Positions 1 to 10,592 of a stretch of DNA of 64,000 bases are shown here, in pieces (the first letter of the stretch is position 1; each line of letters begins with the position of its first letter). The notes below the pieces were generated by a model. It had not been told where the DNA came from, did not search any database, and saw only the letters and a list, made by a program, of their open reading frames with translations. This stretch comes from Okapia johnstoni (lineage: Eukaryota > Chordata > Mammalia > Artiodactyla > Giraffidae). The stretch lies in assembly GCA_024291935.2 (NCBI GenBank), contig CM044311.1, forward strand, positions 27,904,001 to 27,968,000, in the 5' to 3' direction. The position numbers and the translations under genes were made by a program.

Positions 1-94
1 AAAGGGAGGAACAAGGAGGAGAGAGGAGAGGGAAGGGAGAAAGAGAGGAAAGAAGTAGAAAAGAAGGAAGGAAAGAAGGAGGAAAAAAAGAAGG
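1..94. repeat. Purine-rich (GA/GGAA) low-complexity tract
   Basis: The first 94 bases are almost purely A and G on the plus strand, with irregular GGAA and GAAA units and no fixed period. Long homopurine tracts of this type can adopt triplex structure. It may extend beyond the window edge. Confidence 0.85.
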
Positions 95-2323
95 TAGGAT
101 TAGCTCTACTGTAGTTTTACACTGCCAAATTATAGGGCCATTACCACTGAAGAGTAGGTATGAATTACAGCCAAGGGCAACCACATCAGGGAATTTTGCC
201 CCTGTGCCAAAGATAGTCTATTCCCTCTTTGTTTGTTGGGATAATGTCCCTATTCTCTAACTGGGAAGGCTTTTTTCTTTAGAGGCCAGCTGCGGCACTG
301 CCCCCATCCAACTTGGCCTGCTCTATAGTTCAAGTGTAACTGGGAGCAAAGTATGCAGAGTAATCTCACCCTTGTTAGCTCTAGATTTGCAACTTCCTCC
401 ACAAAACTTCTCCCACTGTCATGATGCCCATTTTTCACTCCAGGCTCTGCTGCCCTGTACCTAGGGTAGACTTATGAATGGTGAGTTAGCCAGCAGTTCT
501 TCCAATAGAGTTCCAATACAGCAATATATTCTGCAGAAATTGCTCGACTTTCCCTCCCAATAGTTTGGTTTCCTTCCGTGATTTTCAGAGATGATCTAGA
601 TTTTCCACCATTTTTGAATTCCTTTGGACTTTCCATTGGGAATCTGGGAGAACAAGAAGCTAAATGCAAAGATTCAGACCAGAAGTCTATCTTTTTAATT
701 TTCTGTTTGAATAGCTTATTTTCAAGCATTGTATATTAAAATTACCACTCTATCAAATCAATGAAACATGTTGATACATCTCCTAATTTCTGTGATTCTA
801 AACTCTTGTCTACAGAGTAGCTGCTATGGAAACACCTGTTTTACGTGTGGAGATGATCTCAAGTCCCACCTCAAATAATTCTAAGAGAGTACATTTTAGT
901 CTTTTTGTCATAAGAACAAATGTAAATTTAATTTTCTTTTAGGATTTCATGACAGTTGTTAAGGTAACTGGAGACCCCCTGAAATGTGGCAACAAGAAAT
1001 TATTGCTCTAACTGTAGGATGGTTGTAGCTACATCTGAAGAGGGCACTATGTGAAAATGAGATAGTAATCCCCTAAAATTCCTTGCCAGAGTTCTTAGTT
1101 AGAGCTGGAGAACTAATTTCACCATGTGTTGGTGATTATTTGGGAAAATCCCATTGTGCCTTTTTGAGATGATAGTTGGGGGGAAAATGGAGAGAAACAG
1201 CTAGAGGCTTTGCAAGTACTTTCATGAGCAGGATGTTCCAGGCCAGGGGGCAGGTGGCATTTTATAAAAATTTAGAAATTAAAAATGTTCTACTTCGTGA
1301 ATACACTTTTAATAGTGTTACTTAGAAATTTCAATACTGGCTTTATTCTCTAGGATGACAAGCACAGATACATCTATTACGAACAATTTAGTTGACACTC
1401 TGGCTTTATTTGGAGAAAGAAGTGTTGGCCATTTAGATTGACTCATAATTCAGATCCACTGATATCAATTAGAATCGTTTATGCTTAGAATAGTGTATGC
1501 AAATACAAGAAAATAGAACTTATTTTAAAACTTTTTTAACTTAGGAACTCAGCCCTCTGGCATTTAATCATCTGGTTCCCCTTCTCTTGCCAGCCAAAAC
1601 TAACAGCCAGAGCTCCTTAAGAGGGATTAGATGTGAAATCCTGATACATCTCATTCAGTTTGAGCTCTGTATGAAGAACAGAAGGACATTTGTTGTTCAT
1701 CTGTCTTTGAAAGAAATGGGAGACTTTGGTGATAGCACTGTAGGCAATGCAATAGAAGGTTCTCAGTCTATTTTGTGGTGTATTTTTATTCGAACTTCAA
1801 TCCCATGATACAGATATATACCACTCTGTGCTCTGAAATCACCAAAATAAAATTGCTTAAGGCTTCTATATAATTCTGGGCTAACTAAACAATAACACCC
1901 ACATCTCAACGGTCTGTGTGATTATACACACAAACTGCAGGTTTTCTGTTAGGTTTACCACTCCCCTGGGAACTTTAAATCTCTCTGTAGCCAGCCTCTA
2001 ATTTCTTCTCTGTCTTATTCTGTTTATAAGTGCAACTTGGGATTCAAAGCAGAAAAGCATTTACAGGGTTTAGAGATTTAGAACTCCACTTATGAGCACA
2101 AAAGACATTAAATGCAAATCCTTTGTGTAGATCATTGCATTAAGATGAGAACAAAAAACATTTATTAAATTTAATTATAGAAGGTGAGCATATAAAATAG
2201 GTGGGAAAAGAGCAATTTAGACATTAAGCAGAAGTCAAGGATAACTGCACAAAAGGCATATAGAACAACAGCAAGAATACATGTGAGGATCTGCCCAGTG
2301 TTTCGAAGCCACTGGGTTATCCT
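95..2323. other. Apparently unique AT-rich non-coding sequence
   Basis: I see no ruminant SINE, BovB or L1 sequence and no convincing exon here. The open frames present (about 60-85 codons) have no recognisable domains and no matching splice context. Old decayed repeats below my recognition limit may be present. Confidence 0.5.
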
Positions 2324-2351
2324 AGGCCACAGTGTTCACACACTGTGGCCT
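2324..2351. other. Perfect 11-bp inverted repeat (hairpin)
   Basis: Arms at 2324-2334 and 2341-2351 are exact reverse complements (AGGCCACAGTG and its complement) around a 6-base spacer, TTCACA. The stem is GC-rich in an AT-rich setting. It abuts the LTR-like relic that begins just downstream. Confidence 0.8.
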
Positions 2352-3090
2352 TTGGCCCTATATTAGTTTTCTATTTCCACAAAACAAATTGCCATAGATT
2401 GAGCAACTTACCATGATATTGATTTTTTATCTTGTAGTTCCAGTAGGTCAGCAATCTGGCATGTTTCGGTTTAGTTTCTTGTTCAATGCTTCAAATTACT
2501 GAAATCAAGATCTTGGCTGGCTACATCCTCATCTGGGGGCTCAACAGTGGAAATCACTTCCAAGCTCCCTCAGGTTGTTGGTAGAAGCCATTCCTGCATC
2601 TGTATAACTGAGATCCACATTCTCTTCCAAGCTGTTGGTCAGGGTTACTCTCAGCAGCTAGGAGCTGCCTTCCATACCCCAGTGGCTCCTTCTATAGGTT
2701 TCCATAACATGACAGCTTACTTCTTCAAAGCCAGCCTTAAAGTTTCACTTGATTAGGTCCAGTCCACCAATGCTAATTTCCCTTTATTTTTTTTAATAAA
2801 AAAGATTTTATTTGATTATCTTCAGAGAAAATATAAAGCAAGACATAGTAATATCAAAAGAAAAAGAATGATGAAGCCATAATAATTCACATCTGCCTTT
2901 TATACAATGACTTCTTGAACTCTAGTGAGAGGTGAAATGTAGAGAGCCCATAGGCCCCTTCCAATGATAATTTCCTTTTGGATTAACTCAAAGCTAATTG
3001 ATTAGGGACTTTAATTATATCTTCAAAGTCCCTTCACCTTTGCCATCCAGTGGAAACTAATCACAAGATTGATAATTCATCCTAATCACA
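2352..3090 (-). mobile_element. Old LTR-like relic (MaLR/MLT-type), antisense
   Basis: The start resembles the widespread mammalian LTR edge 'attagttttctattt', followed by diverged text typical of these LTRs read in reverse: a 'cttcaaagccagc' block near 2725 and a 'ccttcacctttgcc' block near 3030. About 180 bases of A/T-rich sequence in the middle (2780-2960) do not fit and may be a later insertion. Family assignment is from memory of repeat consensus sequences and is tentative. Confidence 0.4.
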
Positions 3091-3188
3091 GATTCCAATG
3101 GCACTCCAAGAGAAAATTATACAAGGCTCATAAACCAGAGGATAGGAATTTGGAGAATCATCTGAGAATGCTGCTATAGTGTTTATAG

Positions 3189-3412
3189 CCTTGCATGCTT
3201 GCTCAGTCTCTTCAGTTGTGTCTGACTCTTTGTGACCCTGTGGACTATAGCCTGCCAGGCTCGTCTCTCCATGGGAATTCTCCAGGCAAAAATAATGGAG
3301 TGGGCTGCCATGTCCTTCTCCAGGGGATCTTCCTGACTGAGGGATTGAACCATTGTTTCTTATGTCTCCTGCATTGGTAGGTGGCTTCTTTATTATTAGT
3401 GCCACCTGGGAA
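3189..3412 (-). mobile_element. Bov-tA SINE, antisense
   Basis: A full-length tRNA-Glu-derived ruminant SINE in reverse. The BovB-derived tail half comes first (tgtctgactctttgtgac), then the middle 'ttctccaggca' block, and the tRNA-derived head ends in 'cacctgggaagccc' at about 3412. It directly abuts the 3' end of a BovB on the same strand. Confidence 0.9.
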
Positions 3413-4415
3413 GCCCTTCAGTTCAGTTCTGTTCAGTTCAGTCACTCCGTTGTGTCTGACTCATTGTGACCCCATGGACTGCAGCACCCCAGGCTTCCCT
3501 GTACATCACCAACTCCCAGAGCTTACTCAAACTCATGTCCATTGATGATGCCATCCAATCATCTCATCCTCTGTTGTCCCCTTCTCCTCCTGCCTTCAAT
3601 CTTTCCCAGCATCAGGGTTTTCTCAAATGAGTCAGTTCTTCGTATCAGGTGGCCAAAGTACTGGAGTTTCAGCTTCAACATCAGTCCTTCCAATGAATAT
3701 TCAGGACTGATTTCCTTTAGGATGGACTGGTTTGATCTCCTTGCAGTCCAAGGGACTCTCAAAAGTCTTCTCCAACACCACAGCTCAAAAGCATCAATTC
3801 TTTGGAGCTCAGCTTTCTTTATAGTCCAACTCTCACATCCATACATGACTACTGGAAAAACCATAGCTTTGACTAGATGGACCTTTGTTGATAAAGTAAT
3901 GTCTCTGCTTTTTAATATGATGTCTAGGTTGGCCATAACTTTTCTTCCAAGGAGTAAGCGTCTTTTAATTTCATGGCTACAGTCACCATCTGCAGTGATT
4001 TTGGAGCCCAGAAAAATAAAGTCTGTCACTGTTTCCATTGTTTCCCCATCTATTTGCCATGAAATGATGGGACTGAATGCCATGATCTTAGTTTTCTGAA
4101 TGTTGAGTTTTAACCCAGTATTTTCACTCTCCTCTTTCATTTGTATCAAGAGGTTCTTTAGTTCTTTGCTTTCTGCCATAAGGGTGATGTCATCTGCATA
4201 TCTGAGGTTATTGATATTTCTCCCGGCCATCTTGATTCCAGCTTTTGCTTCATTCAGTCCAGTAATTCTCATGATGTATCTGCATATAAGTTAAATAAAC
4301 AGTGTAACAATATACAGCTTTGACATACTCCTTTTCCTATTTGGAACCAGTCTGTTGTTGCATGTCCAGTTCTAACTATTGCTTCTTGACCTGCATACAG
4401 ATTTCTCAGGGAATC
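3413..4415 (-). mobile_element. BovB (RTE LINE), 5'-truncated, antisense
   Basis: Read on the minus strand, this is the last kilobase of BovB. It runs from just upstream of the YADD block of the reverse transcriptase through the C-terminal region to the diagnostic 3' end containing repeated 'gaact' units. Similarity is lost near 4415, where the sequence departs from the other copies in this window (compare about 40,000). A 5'-truncated copy is the usual product of target-primed reverse transcription. Confidence 0.93.
3559..4272 (-). pseudogene. BovB reverse transcriptase C-terminal fragment, uninterrupted
   Basis: A 237-codon open frame inside the BovB copy. It starts within the RT domain, keeps the catalytic motif RYADD near residue 25, and continues through the conserved segments SDFIFLGSKITADGD-like, VMYGCESWT and [14 protein letters not shown] to an Arg-rich GRRRRG stretch. 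A complete BovB protein is around a thousand residues, so the endonuclease and most of the RT are missing. It is unlikely to be expressed as a functional protein; it is notable only for lacking stops. Confidence 0.88.
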
Positions 4416-4790
4416 CCTTAGACTGTCTTAGTCCATATACCCTGGCCTACTTTGCATTCTAATTCATAATCTATTTTTTTTTAATTTTAACTAACTTCAA
4501 GACCTTAATTTATTTGTGATTTACTCCTAATCCTTGGCCTTGAGCTCCTTTGTCACCACTCGACATACCTCAAGGCTTGGGCTGCTGTTGATTACTTTGG
4601 TTAGAGACCTTACTTGGCCTTTTGTACTTGGCCAGTTTCCCCACTGGAATAATCTCAAGCCAAGGAATTCACCTCAAGATGTTCTCTGATTGTTGAACTC
4701 TTGCCTGATGAGCATCTCAGAGATGTGCAAGATCTGTGATCCCAGGGAAAAGAAAGAGGAAAGAGAAATGGAAATCCCTCCAGAATCAGA
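4416..4790. other. Unassigned sequence between BovB and microsatellite
   Basis: About 375 bases with no recognised repeat. It contains no open frame that I can link to a gene. Confidence 0.5.
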
Positions 4791-4791
4791 T

Positions 4792-4807
4792 GCATATATA
4801 TACATAT

Positions 4808-4887
<80 letters not shown>

Positions 4888-4930
4888 GGGTATATATGCA
4901 TATATATATGTATATACATATATATATGGT
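4792..4930. repeat. Compound microsatellite (TA)n(CA)n(TA)n
   Basis: A short TA/CA lead-in is followed by about 25 uninterrupted CA units (roughly 4811-4862), then TA runs interrupted by GGG, TGCA and TGTATA variants up to about 4930. The long pure CA core suggests a length-polymorphic marker. Open frames across it are simple-repeat artefacts. Confidence 0.95.
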
Positions 4931-5002
4931 AGGTAGCCAGAGCTTTGTTAGATTGTGAAGAAAATTTCTACCTGGTCAGCCTTGTAATACAAGAATTGAT
5001 TT

Positions 5003-5340
5003 TTTTGTTGTTGTCCAGTCACTAAGTTGTATCCAACTCTTTGCGACCCATGGACTGCAGCACATCAGTTTCCTATGTTGTTCACTATCTCCTGGAGTTT
5101 GCTCACATTCATGTCCATTGAGTTGGTGATGCTATTTAACCATCTCATCCTCTGCCACTTCCTTTCCTTTTGCTTTCAATCTTTCCCCACATCAGGGTCT
5201 TTTCCAGTCAGTCGGCTCTTCACATCAGATGGCCAAAGCATTGGAGCTTCCTCTTCAGCATCAGTCCTTCCAATGAATATTTGGGGTTGATTTCCTTTAG
5301 GATTGACTTGTTTGATCTCCTTGCTGTCCAAAGAGTCCCT
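5003..5340 (-). mobile_element. BovB 3' fragment, antisense, diverged
   Basis: This contains the reverse of the BovB 3' region: the Arg-rich C-terminus (tcctctgccacttcc...), the 'FGHLM'-coding block near 5230 and the 'SILKEI' block near 5300. It has numerous substitutions relative to the copy at 5612-6149, so it is an older insertion. It lacks the terminal 'gaactgaact' motif. Confidence 0.85.
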
Positions 5341-5611
5341 AATTAGATGTTAAAAGTCCTTTGAAGCTGCTAGATGAGATAGGGAAGATAAACTATCCTG
5401 GTCAGGTGGCCCCAGGTACTGTGTGAAAACAGGAAAATATGTTTTATTAGAACACTAATTTTAACTCAGAATATATTTCTCTGTAGAAACAAGGCTTTAG
5501 ATAATGTTGTGGTTACTAAGTTATGCTACGAATTCTTTAACAAAAAAACCCATAATGTAGAATAAAAGTAAATAAAATAAAAATAAATAATAAAAAAAAA
5601 TAAAAGTAAAA

Positions 5612-6149
5612 AACGCTTACTCCTTGGAAGGAAGGTTATGGCCAATCTAGATAGCATATTTAAAAGCAGAGACATTACTTTGCCAACAAAAGTCCATCTA
5701 GTCAAGGCTATGGTTTTTCCAGTGGTCATGTATGGATGTGAGTTGGATGGTGAAGAAAGCTGAGCACCGAAGAATTGATGCTTTTGAACTGTGGTGTTGG
5801 AGAAGACTCTTGAGAGTCCCTTGGACTTCAAGGAGATCCAACCAGTCCATCCTAAAGGAGATCAGTCCTGGTTGTTCATTGGAAGGACTGATGTTGAAGC
5901 TGAAACTCCAATACTTTGGCCATCTCATGCGAAGAGTTGACTCATTGGAAAAGACCCTAATGATGGGTAGGATTGGGGGCAGGAGGAGAAGGGAACGACA
6001 GAAGATGAGATGGTTGGATGACATCACTGACTCGATGGACATGGGTTTGGGTAGACTCCGGGAGTTGGTGACGGACAGAGAGGCCTGGCGTGCTGCAATT
6101 CATGGGGTCGCAAAGAGTCGGACACGACTGAGCGACTGAACTGAACTGA
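5612..6149 (+). mobile_element. BovB 3' fragment, sense, young
   Basis: A 5'-truncated BovB preceded by an A-rich stretch (5561-5610). From 5732 to 6139 the C-terminal frame is open for 135 codons ([20 protein letters not shown] through the GRRRR block to [15 protein letters not shown]). It ends with the exact terminal 'actgaactgaactgaac'. A 4-base loss near 5742 disrupts the CESWT motif just upstream. Low divergence suggests a recent insertion. Confidence 0.93.
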
Positions 6150-6324
6150 ACATTTATATTTGGCATAAATGCAGAATAGTTCAAAATGACTGCATGTCTA
6201 TATTACATGTCTACCATCTCTTATTTTTGGAGATTTGACCTAGGTATTTTGGAGATTTGAGTCAGGATATTCTGTTTTGGAGTGTGAATTGTTATCCTAC
6301 ATTCCAATGTTATTTTTTGAGTAA

Positions 6325-6955
6325 GAGTTAACTACTGTGGAAATCAGTTTTGCTGTTCCTTGTATAACTCAGCAATTCCACTCTTAGGTATATACTCAAG
6401 AGACTTGCAAACAGGAGTTCAACCAAAAACTGTACATGAATATTTATAGCAGAATTATACATCAGGGCCAAAAGGTAGAACAAACTCAAATGGTGATGAG
6501 CTAATGAATGGAAAAATAAAATGTGTTATGTTTGTACAATGCAATGTTACTCCAACTTAAAAAAGATGAATGAAATTCTGACCTTAGCTGCAATATGGAT
6601 GAATCTTAAAAATATATTTTTCAAAATTTCATGACTGAAAGCCATATATAAAAGACTACAGACTACATGATTCCAGGTATATGAAATAGCCAGAAGAGGC
6701 AAATATATAGAGACAGAAATGGATTACTGAAATATAAGATACTCATTTAGGGTTGAGGAAATTGGGGATAGGGAAATGGTAGCTAAATGGTATAGGATTT
6801 CTCTTTGTGGTGACAAAGATGTTCTAAAATTGCTGGGGTAGTATTTGCATATATTTGTGAATATACTGAAAACCACTGAATTACATTCTTTAAATGGGTA
6901 AATTGTAAGGCATGTGAATTAAATCTCAGTAAATTTATTAATAGATAGAGTTAAT
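6325..6955 (+). mobile_element. L1M-type LINE, 3' end, sense
   Basis: This matches the 3' end shared by old mammalian L1M elements. Blocks in order: 'cagcaattccactctta', 'gtatatactcaa', the 'atgattccaggtatatgaa' block near 6670, 'gtgaatatactgaaaaccac' near 6855, and 'atgtgaattaaatctcagt' before the end. It is heavily substituted and lacks coding capacity. Confidence 0.8.
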
Positions 6956-7087
6956 AACCCCTAAAAGGAAATCATGTTGCATAAACAGAGGTAAAATGTG
7001 AACTTCAGACCATTTTCTCAAAGCCCAAGAAAGATATGGAGCCTCATTTATGACAGAGTGACTTGCCCCTGGTGAAATCTTTTTCAA

Positions 7088-7332
7088 TCACTGAAAATTT
7101 ACATTTTTTTAAAAAATTCATTTAGTTATTTGGCTGCTCTGGGTCTTAGTTGTGGCACATGGGATCTTTGCTCTTCATAGAAGCAGCATGCAGGATTTTT
7201 TTTTCTTTTTTTGGTTGCAGCATGCAAGCTATTAATTGCAGCATACGAAATCTAGTTCCTTGACCCTAATCACACCCATCCCCCTGTACTGGGAGCGCTG
7301 AGTCTTAACCACTCGACCACCAGAGAAATCCG
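7088..7332 (-). mobile_element. CHR-type tRNA SINE, antisense
   Basis: Reverse of the CHR family shared by cetaceans, hippos and ruminants: 'gggtcttagttgtggcac' near 7140, repeated 'gcagcatg' blocks, and the tRNA-derived head ending in 'cttaaccactcgaccaccag' at about 7320. It starts in a T-rich tract that represents the tail. Confidence 0.75.
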
Positions 7333-7794
7333 TTTTTAGTTTTTGATCTAAAGAGCTTTAATGAGTCTATGCTGTCTCTTAGTCAAATTAAGAGAACTCT
7401 CTGAGAGGCATGTGCAGCCTCTGATCTTAGACTCCAAAGAGAACAGTAACTCATCAGTGCAGTTTGAGGTTATTTTCTTGTTTCTCTTACTGCAAAGCAT
7501 TTTCACATGGAGGGTTGGGGAGAGGGTGAAGGTGGATGCTTACAGTAAGTTTCTGAGGCATGCTTGGGCAGCTTCACAGTAGCTATAAAGTCAAACTTCA
7601 GGTATCTTGGCCATAGGAGAAAGAGAAGTTGTGTTCTGGAATTTTGTAGAGCTAAACTGGACTAACAACTCTGAGGGAGAAAGGAAAGAAAAGAAAGTCA
7701 ATAGCAATGGGCAAGTACGAAGGGAGGCGTGTTATAGGTGTTCTCGTTATGGAGTGTTCTCCATGTTAAATATTTGCCACAGCTACCGAGTGGA

Positions 7795-7905
7795 TTTGAT
7801 GATGTCATTTCCACTTTATAGATAAGAAGAGGAAAGCCCGCAGAGAGGGTGACAGTTAGCAATGGTGGAGATGTAACTTAATCTCAGGTATTTAGATTCC
7901 TTAAG
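7795..7905 (+). mobile_element. MIR SINE fragment, sense
   Basis: A diverged core resembling the MIR pattern: 'tcatttccactttatagat' followed by 'aagaggaaa', 'cagagagg' and a 'caatggtggagatg' block matching the MIR 3' part. This is an ancient mammalian repeat. Confidence 0.5.
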
Positions 7906-8044
7906 GCTTCATCCTTCCTCCTCTTCTCTTTTCACTCTGCATCAGTGAGTCTCAACGGGAGACGATTTGGGGCCATGTCTGGAGACATTTTTGGTTGCGG
8001 CCACTGGGTGGTGGGAAAATTACTGGCTTCTAGTTGCACAGAGG

Positions 8045-8248
8045 GGTTCCATGGTGGTTCAGTGGCAAAGAATCTTCTTGACAATGGAGAGTTCAATCCC
8101 TGGATTGGGAAGATCTCCTGGAGAAGGAAATGGCAACCCACTCTAGAATTCTTGCCTGGGAAATCCCAAGGACAGAAGAACCCAGCAGGCTATAGTCCTT
8201 TTAGTCACATAAGAGTCAGACATGACTTAGTGACTAAACAGTAACAGC
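8045..8248 (+). mobile_element. Bov-tA SINE, sense, with target-site duplication
   Basis: The tRNA-like head (ccatggtggttcagtgg) is followed by the BovB-derived body and the tail 'gtgactaaacagtaacag'. Flanking repeats AGTTGCACAGAGG (8032-8044) and AGTTGCATAGAGG (8249-8261) differ at one base and mark the insertion. Confidence 0.92.
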
Positions 8249-8261
8249 AGTTGCATAGAGG

Positions 8262-9430
8262 CCAGCTAAATATCCTGGAACACAGAGCATAGCATTCTAC
8301 AGCAAAGAATTCTCTGACCTCAAATCTCAACAGTGCTAAAAATGAGAAATTCTACTCTATACATAGCCTAATAGCTTGCTAACATTCATGTGTCCAGCAA
8401 AATTCCATAGATGTTTCTAATTTCCACATTTATATTTCCAGGCCAAATGTCTATCAAGAGCTTTGGACTTACAGATGAAGCCGTTTTCTAGAAATGCCAC
8501 CTCATCTATTCTCAAACTCAAAAATATTTAGTCAACACATATTTGGTCAATATTTAGATCTGCAATTGTGGTGTTAATAACACAACTTTGGTTTACCTCT
8601 GAATCTGGATATAAATAAAGTGTAAACATTGATACCAGTAGATATGTCCCTGAATATGCTTCCAACTTATTATCTTTTTTTTTTAATGTATGTTGATTTT
8701 GCAGATTGTAACCTGTGTTGTTCTAAACATCTTATACATTAGTAATTTCTGCAGATTTTATTACAGGTTTGGTTAGATTCAAGTTTAACTTTTCAAATTA
8801 ATTCACAGGGCACGTTATGTTCTTCTACCAAGAGGCACTTACAGGTTTTTTGTTTTTCTCTGTGGTTTTGGCAGCTATTTCTGATCAATACCTAACTCTG
8901 TTAATTCAAGTGGTGAGGTACTAATTAAATAATCCCTTCTTTTTAAGAGAAACTTTCACTTCTCTCATCTAGTAATGGTTACCTCTTGGTACATTTCATA
9001 TGGGAAAGGCAAGGAAAATGCTTTTTTCTTTCTTTTTATTTAATAATAGTCAAAATAATTTTCTGGCACTCTAAAGTGGCAACCAATTAGCTTTGTTACA
9101 ATATCATTGTAGACATATAGACAAACTTATTTGACATGCTTTAATCCATTTAGTTATTAGAATTATTGACACTCCAATTGTCTCCTCCTTGGCAACCTTA
9201 GTCCCTCCAGATGGATTAAGTTTCATATACTGGATTGTGGTGTCTTCATCTATCTGATTCTGTTTGATTTCTGGTTTTGGTAAACCTTCCCTATTTATGT
9301 TTTGAAGATGGAATTTCTTATTGTTCCTCAAGCTGTTGCTGATTTGGTCTTTAAAACAATATATTCTTGTCCCAGGAGGGAAAAGGTATCAGAAAAATGA
9401 GCCAGAAAATACAGGAGTCTGTTGTCTTGA
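8262..9430. other. Unique AT-rich non-coding sequence
   Basis: No recognisable repeat or exon is visible over almost 1.2 kb. A 75-codon open frame at 9104-9331 on the minus strand has no identifiable domain. Confidence 0.45.
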
Positions 9431-9433
9431 TCT

Positions 9434-9473
9434 GATTTCTCTCTCTCTCTCTTTTTTTTTTTTTTTAATTAAA
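9434..9473. repeat. (TC)n followed by poly-T
   Basis: CT dinucleotide repeat running into about 14 T residues. The poly-T could be the reversed tail of the antisense L1M fragment that follows. Confidence 0.8.
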
Positions 9474-9649
9474 ATTTCAGTTTGGTTGAGGTATAGCTGA
9501 CAAACAACATTCTAAGATATTTAAAGTGTGCCTCATGGAGATTTAATCAATACCTAAACATGATGAAAGGATTTTCCTCATCTAGCTAATTAACACATCC
9601 ATCACCTCACATATTTGTTTTTTTGCGGGGTTGAGGTGAGAACATCTGT
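9474..9649 (-). mobile_element. L1M-type LINE fragment, antisense
   Basis: This resembles the reversed internal or 3' L1M text 'gaggtatagctgacaaac ... tttaaagtgtgc ... aacacatccatcacctcac'. It is interrupted at its far side by the Bov-tA at 9661. Confidence 0.55.
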
Positions 9650-9660
9650 TTTACTCTCTT

Positions 9661-9887
9661 GTTGTTGTTGTTGTTCAGTCACTTGAGTCAGTTCTGACTC
9701 TTTGCGACCCCATGGACTGTAGCCTGCCAGGCTCCTCTGTGTATGGAATTCTCCAGGCAAGAATACTGGAGTGGGTTGCCATACCCTCTACCAGGGATCT
9801 TCCAGACTCAGGGATTGAACCAGCATTTCTCATGTCTCCTGTATTGGCAGGTATGTTCTTTACAGCTAACACCAGCTGGGAAGCCCC
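9661..9887 (-). mobile_element. Bov-tA SINE, antisense, with (GTT)n tail and duplication
   Basis: A full-length antisense copy. Its tail is a (GTT)5 tract, i.e. (AAC)n on the element strand. Flanks TTTACTCTCTT (9650-9660) and TTCACTCTCTT (9888-9898) form an 11-bp target-site duplication with one mismatch. Confidence 0.92.
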
Positions 9888-9914
9888 TTCACTCTCTTAG
9901 AATAAAGCAAAAAG

Positions 9915-10070
9915 AGAAGGGGGTGGCATAGAATGAGATGGTTAGATAGCATTACTTGGCTCAATGGGCATGGATTTGAACAAACTCTGGAGGAAAATGG
10001 AGGACAGAGGAGCCTGGCGTGCTGCAGTCCATGGGGTCACAAAGAGTTGGACATGAATGAGCGACTTAGC
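9915..10070 (+). mobile_element. BovB 3' tip, sense
   Basis: The last ~155 bases of BovB: 'atgagatggttagatagcat' through 'cctggcgtgctgcagtccat' and 'cacaaagagttggacatga'. It is diverged and 5'-truncated. Confidence 0.82.
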
Positions 10071-10131
10071 AGATTTCAATTATATAATACATTGTTGTCG
10101 ACTAGTCACCATGTCTTGGTCTAATTTCTGA

Positions 10132-10226
10132 CAAAACTTTCTGAAGTGTAAATCAAATTATGTCATTTCCATGATGGAAGCGTGTAATGGCCTGTAGCTC
10201 CCATCAGAACCAAGTACAAACTCCTT
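10132..10226 (+). mobile_element. L2 LINE, upstream half, split by L1
   Basis: This resembles the L2 3' region: 'aaatcaaattatgtcattt', 'aatggcc', then 'agtacaaactcctt'. The element resumes on the other side of the L1 (14528 onwards), so the L1 inserted into a pre-existing L2. Confidence 0.6.
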
Positions 10227-10592
10227 TATTTATATTATTATTTTTAAAATTAATTAATTTTAATTGGAGGATAATTTTAATATTGGTTGGGTTTTGCCAT
10301 ACATCAACATGAATCAGCTACAGGTGCACATGTGTCCCCCCATCCTGAACCCCCTTCCCTCCTCCCTCCCCACCCCATCCCTCTGGGTTGTCCCAGAGCA
10401 CCGGCTTTGAGTGCCCTGCTTCATGCATCAAACTTGCACTGGCCATCTATCCTACATGTGGTCATATACATGTTTCAATGCTATTCTCTCAAATCATCCC
10501 ACCCTTGTCTTCTCCCACATAGTCCAAAAGTCTGTTCTGTACATCTGTGTCTCTTTTGCCACCTTGCATATACGACTGTCATTACCATCTTT

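Noticed and set aside
3542..4099. 185-codon plus-strand open frame
   Set aside because: It is the reverse complement of BovB coding sequence; the same antisense frame recurs opposite other BovB copies (39306, 45349), which shows it is a shadow.
4674..4936. Several overlapping open frames rich in His/Thr, Val/Cys or Ile/Tyr
   Set aside because: They are translations of the CA/TA microsatellite.
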